Source: Fibrobacter sp. (GTDB lineage: Bacteria > Fibrobacterota > Fibrobacteria > Fibrobacterales > Fibrobacteraceae). From it: 41,076 nt of DNA. Positions 17,227-24,491 of this stretch are shown piece after piece; the first letter of the stretch is position 1; every line of letters starts with the position of its first letter. The notes beneath the pieces are model-generated. The model saw only the letters and a program-made list of their open reading frames with translations. It did no database searches and was not told the origin of the DNA. The DNA is taken from NCBI RefSeq assembly GCF_017551775.1, contig NZ_JAFZKX010000099.1, positions 1 through 41,076 on the forward strand, given 5' to 3'. Both the position numbers and the translations under genes were made by a program.

Positions 17227-20018
17227 TTTCCCTCCAACGACTTCAGAACCGAATCCAGCCGAGCAGTCATTTGCAGAGCACCAAGATAGCATAAATGATC
17301 CCTATTGCCAGCCATCTGGTCTTCGTAATCATGGTTTCCCATCTTGTTTTCGTCCATAAATATAAAATTATGGTAGGAATCTTGAAGTTCCTCGACCTTT
17401 TTCAGAAGGGCCGGAGCCTCGCTCCGCAAGATGCCATACTTTCCGAACGAACCCGTATTCTTGAAATTCGGGCTCTGCGGGAAAACAACTCCGATGACAT
17501 AAATTCCGTAGTTTTCCGAAATTTCAATAATTCTTCTTAAATGCGATAGCGATGCGTAGAAGTTGTCCGACGCATAGCTCATCCACGTGCTGTCAAACTC
17601 GACGGACGGATTTTCTTCCCAGCTTCCCGATTCGCCGTAGGTATAGCCACGCGTCATCTTGAGGTCTTTTACGTAATATTCCATGCCCAAGGATTCCGAT
17701 GTCCTTTCGGCAAGGCCCTCCGGGTAACCGTCCTTCCAGAAATTGTGATTCTCGTCGTAAACGTAGCCAGGAATCTTCTTGTAGTCCATGTAGAAGAAAT
17801 TGTAGTCGCTATTTTCGTCCTTATGCCACAAGTCTATATCGAGCGAGATGATGATATACTTCAGCTTCTTTACGTGGGGAATCAGATAGTTTTCCAAGAT
17901 AAATTCCGAGGAGATTACCATGTTGGGCACGTTAGACAAGTTCAACACAAAGAATTCTTCGCTGAACTTATCGGGAATAACACCCGTAAGGGTCCTCGAC
18001 GATCCGAGAATGGCCACGTTCGCCACATCCTTGTAGAGCCAAATCAACTCCATCTTGTAGCGCATGATAATTGAACCCACGTCACCGCCTTCCAGGTAAT
18101 ACACGCCGGCACTGTCCACGTCCAGATCAACAGCGCCCTGCACCACAGGGCCAGCATTCACCCACAGGCTCGGATGCCATAACTCGTCGCCTTCGACAAG
18201 ATTGACCACGGAACTGTCCGCAAGATTCACCAGCACAATCTTCTGGTGCGCGCCACCGGCATTCGCAAGCGTCGCAACGACCAAGTTCTTACCGCCCGAA
18301 ACCCACTCGCCATGATCGAACGAATAGCCAGCGGGAGCCGGAGCGCTTTGGACAAGCGACCCGGTACTATCCACGACAAGCAGGCGTTCATGCGTGCCGT
18401 ATTCCTCCCCCACAAATTCGCGACCGGTCTTGCCGCCAAAATCGAGGAACAGCGTACGCTTGCTGCTGTCTTTTGCGAGCGAAGCATTGCAGGCCTGTTC
18501 ACCGCCGTACCATACCGTATCGCGAGCATTCGCCGCGACAGTGGAACCGGAATCCGCAACGCGGGCGCGCAGGAGCCTCGCTCCCGAAACCGCAAGCGTA
18601 TTGTCTTCGCTTATGCCGCCATGGTAGGCGCCATCGAAAAGTTTCTCGGGCTTGCCGAACTTTCCATTCGACCATTTCACCTGCCAGGTAGAAGCGGACT
18701 TGAAAGAAGCCTCTTCCTTGTTGTTGCCGGCATCCGTCACATAGACTATCGCCGTATCACCGTTTTCAAGAACGCGCCACCGCGGGATTGCCGCACTTTC
18801 CACATCGAGCTTCACAAGGTCCGTCCCGTTCTCGTTCAGATTGCGAACATAAAGCGAGGACTTTCCCGCAGCGCCCTCGAGCCCCGTGCAGAACGCGACC
18901 TTCTTTCCATCGGGAGAAATCTCCGGATGGTAAACGTCCAGCGTATCGGGGATTTCAACCACCGACAGGATTCCGTTGGAATAGTCCATGTAGGCGAGAT
19001 TTCTAGTAACGTCGTTACGGAAAGCCAGTTTAGCCTTGTAGGTTCCGGTCAACGAGCGCAATGTCGACGAACTTGCAATCGGTACAATCCGCGTCATATT
19101 CGCACGGCCGTCGCGGCCGATCCACACCGCATCGGGAATCTGCCCAAAAGCAAGGCGGAAGCCGACGTAGTCCGCCCGCGTCGAAGACGTGACCGTATAG
19201 ATGTCGCCGCGCCCATAAAGCGTGATAGCCGAAGCCTGGTTGCGGTAGCTGCCGCCCTTTACCACGCGTTCTCCCAGCGAGCCCCCATCAGGAGCGCCCA
19301 CATAGTTCGAGACCGTCGTATCGCGGAACAGGCCCAGCCAATCGTTCACCCATTCCATCGCATTGCCGGCCATGTCGCAGGGGCCGTCACCCGCTTTCGG
19401 GAAAGTACAGACTTCGTGGAGCTTAAATCCGGAATTTTCGGCATTCCAGCCCTCGGAAGCATCCCAGTGCAATCCCGCGACAAGCACCCATTCGGCCTCC
19501 GTGGGCAAGCGGTACGCATCGACTTCCGGATGGAACATCAAGCCTTCCAAATTCGTGCAATGCTTTTGCGCATCCAGTACGACGCCGCTGTAAGTGTATG
19601 CGGTATCAAACTTTTCCGCCTTGCTACGGGCATTCGCAAAAAGAACCGCGTCGTAGTAGGTCACGCTCGTAGCCGGCAAATTGCCGCTGGAGCAGTCAAG
19701 TTCAAGCCCGGTTTCGTTTTTCATCAAGGCGCTGAATTCGCCACAAGTGACCTCGTGACGGCCCAGCGAAAACGAATAGTCCAGAACAGATTTCATCCGC
19801 GGGCGTTCATTCGACTTCGCCTGCGCATCATCGGTACCCAGGGCCACCTTGGCCTCGTAGGTCGTTATACGAAGCATGTCCGGGGACGACTCCCCCGCCG
19901 TTTCCACTACGACTCCGGTGTAACCATCCGCCGAATTCGAACACGAAGCGAAAAAGCACATACACGCCAAAACCCCCAACAGGGTCAGGACGGATTTGCT
20001 GTCTTGCAGCGGCTTCAT
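17211..20018 (-). CDS. TIGR02171-type lipoprotein: FGE-like, propeller, SGNH-like domains (copy 3)
   Basis: Lipoprotein of 935 residues from the ATG at 20018 (another in-frame ATG lies two codons upstream at 20024; neither has a ribosome site). The lipobox FASC gives Cys26. Modules: FGE-like (LPTEAEWVLVAG, GNAMEWVNDW, VKGGSYRNQ), propeller (HPEISPDGKKVAF and closing WHPSLW) and SGNH-like (GSSR, SLDIDLWH, NHNFWK, PQSPNFKNTGSFG, DENKMGNHDY). As in copy 2 the last block reads NRDHL, so the Asp of the DxxH dyad is replaced. It heads a two-gene unit with copy 2. TATATTGA at 20028-20035 is a possible -10 box. The many stretches nearly identical to copy 2 suggest recent duplication or gene conversion. 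Confidence 0.9.
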   Translation of the reverse strand: MKPLQDSKSVLTLLGVLACMCFFASCSNSADGYTGVVVETAGESSPDMLRITTYEAKVALGTDDAQAKSNERPRMKSVLDYSFSLGRHEVTCGEFSALMKNETGLELDCSSGNLPATSVTYYDAVLFANARSKAEKFDTAYTYSGVVLDAQKHCTNLEGLMFHPEVDAYRLPTEAEWVLVAGLHWDASEGWNAENSGFKLHEVCTFPKAGDGPCDMAGNAMEWVNDWLGLFRDTTVSNYVGAPDGGSLGERVVKGGSYRNQASAITLYGRGDIYTVTSSTRADYVGFRLAFGQIPDAVWIGRDGRANMTRIVPIASSSTLRSLTGTYKAKLAFRNDVTRNLAYMDYSNGILSVVEIPDTLDVYHPEISPDGKKVAFCTGLEGAAGKSSLYVRNLNENGTDLVKLDVESAAIPRWRVLENGDTAIVYVTDAGNNKEEASFKSASTWQVKWSNGKFGKPEKLFDGAYHGGISEDNTLAVSGARLLRARVADSGSTVAANARDTVWYGGEQACNASLAKDSSKRTLFLDFGGKTGREFVGEEYGTHERLLVVDSTGSLVQSAPAPAGYSFDHGEWVSGGKNLVVATLANAGGAHQKIVLVNLADSSVVNLVEGDELWHPSLWVNAGPVVQGAVDLDVDSAGVYYLEGGDVGSIIMRYKMELIWLYKDVANVAILGSSRTLTGVIPDKFSEEFFVLNLSNVPNMVISSEFILENYLIPHVKKLKYIIISLDIDLWHKDENSDYNFFYMDYKKIPGYVYDENHNFWKDGYPEGLAERTSESLGMEYYVKDLKMTRGYTYGESGSWEENPSVEFDSTWMSYASDNFYASLSHLRRIIEISENYGIYVIGVVFPQSPNFKNTGSFGKYGILRSEAPALLKKVEELQDSYHNFIFMDENKMGNHDYEDQMAGNRDHLCYLGALQMTARLDSVLKSLEGKWEDF

Positions 20019-20097
20019 AATCATGAATCAATATAGCAACATCGCAACAAAAAAACATATTTTTTCATCACGGAAATTTGCTAAATTCTCGCCAACA

Positions 20098-20322
20098 ATG
20101 ACAAAAAGCATTATAGATACAGGAGCCGCCATGCCAGCACAAGGTGAGCACAACAAATGGATAGCCCTCGCACTCTGCATTCTCCTGGGATACCTCGGTC
20201 TGCACCGCTTTTACGAAGGCAAGATTTGGACAGGTATTCTCTGGCTCTGCACCGGAGGACTTTGCGGGGTGGGCATCATCGTAGATGCCATCCTCATCGT
20301 CATGAAACCGGAACACTACTAA
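20098..20322 (+). CDS. TM2 domain membrane protein
   Basis: Small inner-membrane protein of 74 residues, starting at the ATG at 20098; a longer in-frame reading from 19996 overlaps the divergent lipoprotein gene and adds only low-quality sequence. After ~20 polar residues there are two membrane helices separated by a short loop. The TM2 signature is present: ALCILLGYLGLHRFYEG, a Lys/Trp/Thr turn, and a second Gly-rich helix ending VDAILIV. TM2 proteins are widespread and their bacterial function is not well defined. It is divergent from TIGR02171 copy 3 and precedes rdgB by 130 bases of repeat-rich DNA. Confidence 0.9.
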   Translation: MTKSIIDTGAAMPAQGEHNKWIALALCILLGYLGLHRFYEGKIWTGILWLCTGGLCGVGIIVDAILIVMKPEHY

Positions 20323-20452
20323 GGTGCCTTCGGCACAGTTCTGCGGCTTTCAGCCTAGTTACGAGTTCCGAGTTACTAGGCCCAGAGTAAAACATCCCGC
20401 AACCTAAAATTCTAGTAACTAAAAAATAAAAACAATCCCGTAGCACTAAATT
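20323..20452. repeat. Repeat-rich spacer with heptamer tandem repeats upstream of rdgB
   Basis: A GTGCC TTC GGCAC hairpin (about 20324-20336) is followed by three 7-base units at 20357-20377 (AGTTACG, AGTTCCG, AGTTACT) and one inverted unit AGTAACT at 20414-20420. The stretch ACATCCCG-AACC-AATTCTA (about 20392-20414) recurs upstream of hisC at 25363-25384. No coding sequence seen. Confidence 0.65.
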
Positions 20453-21079
20453 ATGAAGCACCTTTTCGTTATCGCGACGGCCAGCGCCGGAAAAATCAGG
20501 GATTTCGCCCACATCCTCGGCACGGACCATTACGAATTCAAGACCCTCAAGGACATCGGATTCGACGAAGAAATCATCGAAGACGGGAAATCGTTTGCCG
20601 AAAACGCGATTATCAAATCGAACACGACCGCCATGTGGCTTGCCAAGCGCGGCATCGAGGCCACGGTACTTGCCGACGACTCCGGCCTGGAAGTTTTCGC
20701 ACTCGGCGGTGCTCCCGGAATATACAGCGCCCGCTACAGCGGCGGCCACGGCAACGACGACGAGAACAACACGCTGCTTTTAAAGAACCTCACCGGCATT
20801 GAAGACCGCAAGGCGCGTTACTTTTGCGCACTCTCGTACCAGACCGTTTCGCCTGATGCCAGCGGCAAATTCGTCGTAAGCGAACCGCAGATTTTCGAAG
20901 GCGAATGCCGCGGACAAATCAACTTCGCACCCGTGGGCGACATGGGATTCGGTTACGACCCGCTGTTTGTTCCCGATGGCGAAACTCGCACCTTCGCGCA
21001 GATGGAACTCGAAGAGAAGAAGGCCATCAGCCACCGCGGAAACGCCATCCGCGCCTTGAAAAAAGCGCTGGGGAAATAA
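20453..21079 (+). CDS. rdgB: XTP/dITP diphosphatase (RdgB/HAM1 family)
   Basis: Cytoplasmic house-cleaning pyrophosphatase that hydrolyses non-canonical purine nucleotides (XTP, dITP) to monophosphates so they do not enter DNA or RNA. The 208-residue length fits. Motifs: N-terminal FVIATASAGKIRDF (TxxxxK substrate loop), FAENAIIKS, LADDSGLEVFALGGAPGIYSA-type active-site block, VGDMGFGYDPLFVPDG and KKAISHRGNAIRAL at the end. Start at the ATG at 20453; no Shine-Dalgarno is visible. The dus gene follows after 43 bases. Confidence 0.97.
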   Translation: MKHLFVIATASAGKIRDFAHILGTDHYEFKTLKDIGFDEEIIEDGKSFAENAIIKSNTTAMWLAKRGIEATVLADDSGLEVFALGGAPGIYSARYSGGHGNDDENNTLLLKNLTGIEDRKARYFCALSYQTVSPDASGKFVVSEPQIFEGECRGQINFAPVGDMGFGYDPLFVPDGETRTFAQMELEEKKAISHRGNAIRALKKALGK

Positions 21080-21122
21080 GTCTTTCGGCGTCATTCAACT
21101 GCGCCAATAACGGAACCGCACC

Positions 21123-22121
21123 ATGCAAGTCCTGTTCGCCCCGCTGCAAGGTTACACCACAGGCATCTACCGCAAGGTCCATGCCGAAATCTTCGGCGGT
21201 GTCGACGCTTATTATGCACCGTTCCTGCGGATAGAAAACGGGCGCCCCCGCGAAAAGGACCTGCGCGACATTGATGGTGATTGCAATTTAAGTGCCGGTG
21301 AACAAGATTCAGCAGCCGGTGATTGCAATTTGAATGCCGGTGCAAAAACCGTGCCGCAAATTATCGCGAACAGCGTCAACGAATTCAAAGTTCTCGCCGA
21401 CGCCATTTTGCAAAAAGGGTTCACGGAAATCGACTTCAACATGGGATGTCCCTTCCCGATGCAAGTCAGCCGCCATCGCGGAGCCGGCCTGCTGAGCGAC
21501 GTTCAGACGGTCAAGGCCATCATGGACGAAATCGAGAAGTTCACGGCCAAAGATTCCATAAAGTTTTCCGTCAAGATGCGGCTCGGGCAAAACACCCCCG
21601 ACGAAGCGTTCGCGCTGTTACCCATTTTGAACGACGCCCCGCTCGCCCACATCACGCTTCACCCGAGGCTCGGCAAGCAACAATACAAGGGCGCAATCGA
21701 CTTTACCGCTTTCAAGCGGTTCTACGAAGAATGTCGCCACCCGCTCGTCTACAACGGCGACATCACGAGCGTGAGCCAGATTCGCAAAATGGAATCAAAC
21801 TACCCCAAGCTGGCAGGCATCATGATTGGTCGCGGGTTGCTCGCCCGCCCAAGCCTCGCCGCCGAATACAAGGCCGCAGCCGACGTCGCTAGCGAAAAAG
21901 ACTTGTTGGGCAAAATCCTCGAGATGCACGGCAGGCTCTACGAACACGCGCGCAGCACCTACCAGGGCGACAGCCAGATTCTCTCGCACATCAAAAACTT
22001 CTGGGAATACCTGGAACCAAGCATTCCCAAGAAATCCTTCAAGAAAATCAAGAAAGCAGGAAACCTGGGCGAATACGATGCGGCCGTTCAGTCGCTCGAC
22101 ATGGAGCAGGCCGATGGATAA
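21123..22121 (+). CDS. tRNA-dihydrouridine synthase family protein (Dus)
   Basis: FMN-dependent enzyme that reduces uridine to dihydrouridine in tRNA. It has 332 residues in a TIM barrel: N-terminal LFAPLQGYTTGIYR, ITLHPRLGKQQYKG as the FMN/RNA region, VYNGDITS and GIMIGRGLLARP. The catalytic cysteine is Cys109 in NMGCPFPM. Around residues 53-73 it carries an insertion of three 7-residue repeats (21279-21341) in a variable loop, not expected in the family. The subclass (DusA/B/C-like) is uncertain. The stop overlaps the next gene by eight bases, so the radical SAM protein is co-translated. Confidence 0.93.
   Translation: MQVLFAPLQGYTTGIYRKVHAEIFGGVDAYYAPFLRIENGRPREKDLRDIDGDCNLSAGEQDSAAGDCNLNAGAKTVPQIIANSVNEFKVLADAILQKGFTEIDFNMGCPFPMQVSRHRGAGLLSDVQTVKAIMDEIEKFTAKDSIKFSVKMRLGQNTPDEAFALLPILNDAPLAHITLHPRLGKQQYKGAIDFTAFKRFYEECRHPLVYNGDITSVSQIRKMESNYPKLAGIMIGRGLLARPSLAAEYKAAADVASEKDLLGKILEMHGRLYEHARSTYQGDSQILSHIKNFWEYLEPSIPKKSFKKIKKAGNLGEYDAAVQSLDMEQADG
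21279..21341 (+). repeat. In-frame 3 x 21-bp minisatellite inside dus
   Basis: Three 21-base units end in GCCGGT and encode the heptads DCNLSAG, EQDSAAG and DCNLNAG. Units 1 and 3 are almost identical at DNA level. A fourth related unit lies in the next gene at 22180-22200. Confidence 0.85.
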
Positions 22122-23049
22122 CGTGTACATCGAAATAACGGATGCCTGCAACCTACGCTGCAGTTTCTGCCCCAGCAGTGATTGCAAATACGAGGCCGGT
22201 TCGGGCGAATCGCAGGGCACTCGGGATACAAACAAGCGCACCTTCATGCCGACCACACTTTTTGAAAGGTGCATTGCCGGGGCGCAAGAAATCGGCGCGA
22301 AGAACGTTTTTTTCCATGTTCTCGGCGAACCGACGCTGCACCCGGGATTCGCGCATTACCTAAAGAAACTGGAACAGACGCCGCTCAAGCTCACGCTGAC
22401 CACGAATGGCACCACCATCGCGCGGACAGCGCACCATATTTTAAACAGCCCCGCCGTGCGGCAAGTCAACTTCTCGACACACGCCTATGCGGAACTCCCG
22501 CCAAGCGACGCCCGCGAGCACCTTGAAAACGTTCTCGATTTTTGCAGGATTGCGCTGGCCGCGCGACCCGACATGTACATCAATTTGCGCTTGTGGAACA
22601 TCGGGGATATGACCGCCGGTGACTGGAATTCCTACGCGATTTCACGCATAAACGAAACGTTCGGCACGCAGGTATCCCCCGGAAACTTCTGCAGCAGGCA
22701 CAAGAGCTTCCCCGTTACCGGAAGGCTGTACATCCATGAGGACTCAAGATTTGAGTGGCCGGACGCAAATAAAGCCCGCGAACCTGCCGACAAATCCGCT
22801 AGCAAGTATCCCGCAGGTACCTGCCATGCCCTCGAAACGCATGCCGCCATATTGCACGACGGCCGGGTGGTCGCCTGCTGCCTCGACCACAGTGGGCAAA
22901 TCACCCTCGGAAACATCGCCGACCAGAGTCTCGCCGAAATTCTCAGCTCGCCCGCTGCCCGCAATATACGCGAAGGGTTCGAGAAGCACGAACTCCGGCA
23001 CCCGTTTTGCCAAAAATGCTCCTTCTGCAAGCGTTTTAAACATCCATAG
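22114..23049 (+). CDS. Radical SAM/SPASM domain protein
   Basis: Radical SAM enzyme of 311 residues; the [4Fe-4S] cluster cysteines are Cys12, Cys16 and Cys19 in CNLRCSFC. GEPTLHP and TLTTNGT are typical second and third barrel elements. The C-terminal part has a SPASM-like set of cysteines: GTCHALETHAAI, DGRVVACCLD, LGNI and a final CQKCSFC. The ATG at 22114 overlaps the dus stop by eight bases and has GGAG upstream; a much longer frame starting inside dus is not credible. The substrate is unknown. SPASM enzymes modify peptides or carry out anaerobic sulfatase-type maturation, but no precursor peptide is visible nearby. The insertion after the first cluster motif contains one DCKYEAG heptad related to the dus repeats. 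Confidence 0.9.
   Translation: MDNVYIEITDACNLRCSFCPSSDCKYEAGSGESQGTRDTNKRTFMPTTLFERCIAGAQEIGAKNVFFHVLGEPTLHPGFAHYLKKLEQTPLKLTLTTNGTTIARTAHHILNSPAVRQVNFSTHAYAELPPSDAREHLENVLDFCRIALAARPDMYINLRLWNIGDMTAGDWNSYAISRINETFGTQVSPGNFCSRHKSFPVTGRLYIHEDSRFEWPDANKAREPADKSASKYPAGTCHALETHAAILHDGRVVACCLDHSGQITLGNIADQSLAEILSSPAARNIREGFEKHELRHPFCQKCSFCKRFKHP
22180..22200 (+). repeat. Single 21-bp unit related to the dus minisatellite
   Basis: Encodes DCKYEAG in frame, directly after the radical SAM cluster motif. It matches the dus units at 15-16 of 21 bases, including the first eight (GATTGCAA) and the last six (GCCGGT). Confidence 0.7.
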
Positions 23050-23090
23050 CGGTCCACCGCAACTTCATACGAATTTTCTATAATAAGCGC

Positions 23091-23936
23091 ATGCAGCGCA
23101 AGCTTATCTCCGTACACGATTTCTCGGGCGTTTACGCCAAGCAGCCCTTTATGCAAGGGTTGCAGGAATCGGCTGCATCCAATCGCGAAATCCATTGGCT
23201 GGACTGCACACAAATCGCAGGCACGGACTGCTACTGCGACGACGAGGCGGTAAAGGCCATCCGCGGGCAAATCACTGACGCCGGTATTACCGACGCACGC
23301 GGAATCCACTTCATTGACGGCGGGAATTACCACTACATGAGCAAAATCTGGACGGACATGGTCCAGGAACCGTTTTCGCTTGTCGTTTTTGACCACCATC
23401 CCGACATGCAGGCCCCGAGATTCGGGGGCATCTTAAGTTGCGGGGGCTGGGTGCTCGAAGTCCTGAAAAGCAATTCCTTTGTGCAGGGCGTAACGCTTAT
23501 CGGGATCGCCGACCACCTCGTAGATGAAATCCGCACCGAGATTTCGCAAACGGAAAACGCGCGTGTTTTAGACAAAGTAACATTCATCAAAGAAAGCGAA
23601 CTACCCGCTGTCACCCTGGAGGGAGCCTTCAGACGACCGATAGGGTCCATGGATTCTATCGCCGCGCTGCGGCTCCAGAATGACATGCCGCTCTACATAT
23701 CCATCGACAAGGACGCTCTCGCGCCCGCCAACGCGGCAACGAACTGGGATCAGGGTTCTCTCAGCACCGAAATGTTGAAAAGCATTGTCGCAGATCTCGC
23801 CGCAAACCACAAGATTCTCGGCATCGACATCTGCGGGGAGCGCGCCCGCGACATCGAGGACTCTCGCGCCGACGCGCTGAACAGCGAACTCAACCGCGAA
23901 CTAGCCGAGTTTTTGGCTCCCTTCGCGGCATCCTAA
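23091..23936 (+). CDS. Arginase/agmatinase/formiminoglutamase superfamily protein
   Basis: Ureohydrolase-fold protein of 281 residues. Metal-binding positions of the family are visible: His81 in GGNYHYMS, Asp101/His103/Asp105 in VFDHHPDM, and Asp206/Asp208 in ISIDKDAL. These support a two-manganese enzyme that hydrolyses a guanidino group, as arginase does. The GGNYH and DKD contexts are divergent from textbook arginases (usually GGDHS and SxDxDxxDP), so the substrate could be agmatine, arginine or another guanidino compound. TATAAT lies six bases before the ATG at 23091, another example of a very short or absent leader. It follows the radical SAM gene by 41 bases. Confidence 0.85.
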   Translation: MQRKLISVHDFSGVYAKQPFMQGLQESAASNREIHWLDCTQIAGTDCYCDDEAVKAIRGQITDAGITDARGIHFIDGGNYHYMSKIWTDMVQEPFSLVVFDHHPDMQAPRFGGILSCGGWVLEVLKSNSFVQGVTLIGIADHLVDEIRTEISQTENARVLDKVTFIKESELPAVTLEGAFRRPIGSMDSIAALRLQNDMPLYISIDKDALAPANAATNWDQGSLSTEMLKSIVADLAANHKILGIDICGERARDIEDSRADALNSELNRELAEFLAPFAAS

Positions 23937-23939
23937 TTC

Positions 23940-24476
23940 TTACTTTACTTCCAGCCTTGTGAAAGTTTCGTAGTGGTCTGCGGTATAGTAGATTACGCAA
24001 TCCGGCTGATAGACAAGTCGCTTGGTTCCACGGTTCTTGGCAGAATACTCCACATCCGCCTCATGATATGAGCCTTCAGGCAATGTTTCGTGGTAATTAT
24101 CCGGATTCGAGGCAAAATTATCAAAATTGTCGCCGCCTATCATCACGCCAATCGTTGTCCACGGGTTAAAATTCCACTTTTCAAATGCCTTGCCTGTTTC
24201 GGATTCGTAAAGCTTTTTACCCTCGTTCTTGCCCACATAATTTGCAGGCAACTTGTCGAACTTGCACAAATACGCCGCCACGGAATCCCTGGTCGTATAC
24301 AGGCCGGATTCCTCCACCGCGTCATAGATGCTCCCGGCCTTTGCACCAGAGGACTCAACGCTGGACAAGGACTCCAGTTCGTCATCGCCGTCGACAGATT
24401 CCCCCGTCGCCGTACAGGCCACAAAGAAAGCCGAGACAAAAACGGCAAGGAGTATCTTTATAGAAACTTCCTTCAT
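23940..24476 (-). CDS. Barnase-family ribonuclease lipoprotein
   Basis: Predicted surface lipoprotein of 178 residues whose C-terminal ~110 residues match the barnase (microbial RNase N1/T1-type, Bacillus) fold. Signal peptide with lipobox FVAC gives Cys21; an acidic/serine tether follows to ~45. The barnase catalytic set is present with identical spacing: Lys83 (barnase Lys27, in KLPANYVGK), Glu139 (Glu73, in HEADVEY), Arg149 and Arg153 (Arg83, Arg87, in RGTKRLVY) and His168 (His102, in TADHYETFT). It should therefore cleave single-stranded RNA after guanine. The upstream gene is a TIGR02145 lipoprotein 15 bases away. No barstar-like gene is seen anywhere in the window. RNA scavenging or contact toxicity are both possible roles. 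Confidence 0.92.
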   Translation of the reverse strand: MKEVSIKILLAVFVSAFFVACTATGESVDGDDELESLSSVESSGAKAGSIYDAVEESGLYTTRDSVAAYLCKFDKLPANYVGKNEGKKLYESETGKAFEKWNFNPWTTIGVMIGGDNFDNFASNPDNYHETLPEGSYHEADVEYSAKNRGTKRLVYQPDCVIYYTADHYETFTRLEVK

Positions 24477-24491
24477 GCTAGAAACGCACCT

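Noticed and set aside
21826-22113. A longer radical SAM protein starting far inside dus
   Set aside because: The extra ~96 codons overlap dus in another frame and have no domain character; the ATG at 22114 starts directly before the cluster motif.
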